From Tindallia magadiensis (GTDB taxonomy: Bacteria; Bacillota; Clostridia; Peptostreptococcales; Tindalliaceae), in contig NZ_FOQA01000003.1 in NCBI RefSeq assembly GCF_900113635.1, positions 172,496 to 236,495 of the forward strand: a DNA stretch of 64,000 nt. The letters are read 5' to 3'. The translations under genes were made by a program, and so were the position numbers. Below are positions 61,941 to 64,000 of this stretch, in pieces (within the stretch, counting starts at the first letter, position 1; each line of letters opens with the position of its first letter). The notes below the pieces were generated by a model that did not search any database, was not told the origin of the DNA, and worked only from the letters and a program-made list of their open reading frames with translations.

Positions 61941-62720
61941 CTAAGGAATTTGAGCAAGGGTTTCTTCATATAAAGAAGATAGAAAAGCACCGTCCACAGG
62001 TCCTTTACTTTGGTAGCTATAGGTCGTTTCCTGCAGCTCCCCCTGATTAACATAAGGAGAAGTTAAGCTATAAACATCCAACAATCCATCAGATAAGGTA
62101 TAGGTCTCAACAGAAGGGTCTTGACTGGAGTCGGGCAGTTCTTTGGTGATAGTTACCGTCGTTGTATTCCCTGATGATTGAAGATCCACGTCCAGAATAT
62201 CCCAATGATGAAACTCGTTTTCTTCATATGGAGACCCGGAGGAATGAGCCTGCAATTGACGAAGGAGATTTTGGATATGGGTACCCATAAGGTCTAATCC
62301 TGCACCAAACATATCATTTTCGTGGATATCCGTAATTTCGCCTTCGGTTTTGATTACCTGGTAGTTTTTATCATTGACAATGCCAATGGTAAAGGAAGTG
62401 ATAAAGTCATCGGCGTCAGGATCTCCGGACATCACATAATTACCTTGTCGTGTAACGGGTATAAAAAAGCTTTCATACTGATAACCAGTTTCTATGGCTG
62501 CAAAAATTTCATCCGCCAGTGATTGGTATGCTGGCAACAAAGTTGTTGACTCAATGGTGGAAGTTGCTTCTTTCTCGGAGTCTTTAGCTTCTTGGGTTTC
62601 CTGACTTTGAGTGGCCGTTTCTCCTTCAGAATCAGAGCTTGCCTGAGAAGAACCACCGCATCCTGGCAATAGTAGAAGCAGTACAACGAGGATGATAAGC
62701 TTCTTTTGAAAAGGTTTCAC
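61941..62720 (-). CDS. Lipoprotein of unknown function
   Basis: This 259-aa protein has a lipoprotein signal peptide with lipobox LLPGC (Cys at about residue 21). A Ser/Glu/Thr-rich linker (22-60) is followed by a globular domain I do not recognise. GTG start after AAGGAG. It begins about 30 bases downstream of the CAO-domain gene on the same strand, so the two are probably an operon making envelope proteins. Confidence 0.75.
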   Translation of the reverse strand: MKPFQKKLIILVVLLLLLPGCGGSSQASSDSEGETATQSQETQEAKDSEKEATSTIESTTLLPAYQSLADEIFAAIETGYQYESFFIPVTRQGNYVMSGDPDADDFITSFTIGIVNDKNYQVIKTEGEITDIHENDMFGAGLDLMGTHIQNLLRQLQAHSSGSPYEENEFHHWDILDVDLQSSGNTTTVTITKELPDSSQDPSVETYTLSDGLLDVYSLTSPYVNQGELQETTYSYQSKGPVDGAFLSSLYEETLAQIP

Positions 62721-62749
62721 TATTCATTCACTCCTTAGGGTTTGATCCT

Positions 62750-63967
62750 TTACTTGGTATAAACAATGACAATTTCTTTTGTGCTGTTGATCCAATCGGC
62801 TTTTGCATCCAGGTTTTCAGAGGCAAAACGAATCGGTACAAAGGTACGTCCACCCTGAGAAACAGGGGCAACATCCATTTGATCAGCATTTCCATTTCGA
62901 TGTACTTGCTTTTGATCTAACCACATATCAACTACCTGATTTCGTGCATGAAGACTGATTTTGCTTTCGCTTCCATCCCAATGAATGTTTCCACCCATGG
63001 CTTCTACAATGGCTCGGATGGGTACCATACTCCGGCCATTAACAACAATGGGAGTTGTTCCACGTCCCGGATCTATCTCTTGAGTTTCTCCATTAACAAT
63101 CATCATAGGATTGTCTAGCTGAAGAATAATAAAGCCTTTTTCCTCACCTACATGAGTGATGAGGGAACCGGTTCTTTTAGTAAACTTGGCAATGGCATTT
63201 CCAAGACGCTCATCAATGCCTTCGAGGGGGTTTGCTTCTGCTAGTACCGGTAATACGGTGTAATGGTATTCTGTGTCTGGTTCCACATTCACGTCGACAA
63301 ACCGTGTGGCGGTGATGTAAAAGTCGGTGACGGAGAGGCCTAAATCATCTCGGTTGGTAGAGCGGAATACCCGATATCCCAAAGCTTGATCGTTTTTAGA
63401 CCATCCCATGCGTATGCCAGAGTCAAAGACTTCGCTGCTGATGTCTTCGCTCTCTACTATTATTGCAGGTTTTTCTTCCACCTCCGGTTCTGTCGCCGGA
63501 ATAGGTTCTTCTTCCGTTACTGGAACAGGTGATCCTTCTAAACGTTGGTATTTTACTTGACTTCGTATTAATCTCCCTGTAAAAGGATGAGTGGTATGTG
63601 TGTTCAGGCTCAATGTCTGCCCACCATCTTCCAAGGTGAGGGTAGCGGTTTCTGACCAGGCACTTCGAGCTTCTCCGCCAGAAGTGAACCACTGCAGAGA
63701 GGTTGTAGCCCATACATTTTCCTCTGTGAAGGTGATGCCTTTCAGTTTCATATCTCCCACCTGGATGGGAAAATACCGAAGGCCGGAATGGCTAGCTTCT
63801 TGAAAAAAGCCTTCTTCACCAGTGATTCTTAAAACCTCACCGGCTCTCCGTTCCCACAATCCTTCAATAGCCGTGGTGTCAGCCCAGGCCGTAAGCGTTA
63901 TGGTCATTAGCACCAAACCCACCACCATGATTCCTGTCAATCCTTTTTTTATCCACTGCTTATTCAT
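62750..63967 (-). CDS. Exported protein with C-terminal copper-amine-oxidase-like stalk domain
   Basis: This 405-aa protein has a signal peptide (cut near TAWA). An N-terminal beta domain is followed by a Pro/Glu-rich linker and a fibronectin-III-like region (about 185-255). At the C-terminus are two stalk repeats with RSMVPIRAIVEAMGG and RTFVPIRFASENLDA. The repeats resemble those of the 25.6-kb protein but lie at the opposite end. The ATG at 63967 is six bases from AGGAGG, so the gene is complete within the window. The role is probably structural at the cell surface. Confidence 0.82.
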   Translation of the reverse strand: MNKQWIKKGLTGIMVVGLVLMTITLTAWADTTAIEGLWERRAGEVLRITGEEGFFQEASHSGLRYFPIQVGDMKLKGITFTEENVWATTSLQWFTSGGEARSAWSETATLTLEDGGQTLSLNTHTTHPFTGRLIRSQVKYQRLEGSPVPVTEEEPIPATEPEVEEKPAIIVESEDISSEVFDSGIRMGWSKNDQALGYRVFRSTNRDDLGLSVTDFYITATRFVDVNVEPDTEYHYTVLPVLAEANPLEGIDERLGNAIAKFTKRTGSLITHVGEEKGFIILQLDNPMMIVNGETQEIDPGRGTTPIVVNGRSMVPIRAIVEAMGGNIHWDGSESKISLHARNQVVDMWLDQKQVHRNGNADQMDVAPVSQGGRTFVPIRFASENLDAKADWINSTKEIVIVYTK

Positions 63968-64000
63968 TGAAATCCTCCTTTGAGTTTTTGTCAGATACAT

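Overview
The window reads as chromosomal DNA of a low- to mid-GC anaerobic Firmicute (Clostridia). The signs are strong AGGAGG ribosome-binding sites, frequent TTG and GTG starts, consensus sigma-A promoters, intrinsic terminators with U-runs, lipoprotein signal peptides, an S-layer-homology protein, copper-amine-oxidase N-terminal 'stalk' domains, and cobalamin/ECF biology. An alkaliphilic clostridial relative is my guess only. I see no rRNA, tRNA, CRISPR array or complete IS element.

Layout. (1) 0-5.4 kb: sulfate activation, cysQ-cysD-cysNC plus a SLC13-type anion permease, which together make and recycle PAPS. (2) 5.4-10.3 kb: surface-polysaccharide genes (GT4 glycosyltransferase, polyprenyl-phosphate sugar transferase, galE), interrupted by an HI0074/HI0073-type HEPN/nucleotidyltransferase pair whose HEPN partner carries an in-frame TAG. 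(3) 10.3-25.5 kb: a catabolic district for amino-acid-like compounds. It holds a GGDEF-like/HTH regulator, a two-gene DUF3100-type transporter, an M20 amidohydrolase, a MerR regulator divergent from a diaminopentanoate-dehydrogenase-like enzyme, a second permease with an amidohydrolase and a DUF1445 hydro-lyase, then an AGCS symporter with a GlnKL-type two-component system. An Rpn/YhgA-like nuclease gene bracketed by an 84-bp direct repeat sits inside it. (4) 25.6-34 kb: a surface CAO-domain protein and a ROK-regulated operon (sugar ABC importer, sorbitol-type dehydrogenase, fructokinase) that predicts polyol to ketose to ketose phosphate. (5) 34-43.6 kb: brnQ, ahcY, an Asp/Glu racemase, a second galE, a YtrA-type GntR/ABC operon, and an L-cysteine desulfidase-family gene. 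(6) 43.6-48.3 kb: a cobalamin riboswitch with its own terminator, then a PduO-type cobalamin adenosyltransferase, a tiny DUF2292 gene, an AspT-like carrier and sucCD. (7) 48.3-60.8 kb: the most striking locus. A structured leader hairpin precedes a 2721-residue surface protein with two intrinsic-factor-like alpha/alpha repeat regions, transcobalamin-C-like DUF4430 domains, Ig-like domains and SLH repeats. A membrane-anchored DUF4430 protein and an overlapping EcfT-EcfAA'-EcfS transporter follow. I read this as a wall-anchored corrinoid capture-and-import machine. (8) 60.9-64 kb: a decayed GGDEF gene, a lipoprotein and another CAO-domain surface protein.

How it fits together: regions 6 and 7 form a B12 district in which corrinoid is captured at the S-layer, handed to a membrane-tethered DUF4430 protein, imported by an ECF transporter and adenosylated by PduO. 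Succinyl-CoA synthetase next door fits succinyl/methylmalonyl-CoA use, but no B12-dependent mutase lies in the window. Regions 1 and 2 together suggest PAPS for sulfated polysaccharide as an alternative to assimilation, since no cysH, sulfite reductase or sulfotransferase is visible here. All functional assignments come from motifs and context read by eye; none was checked by database search.
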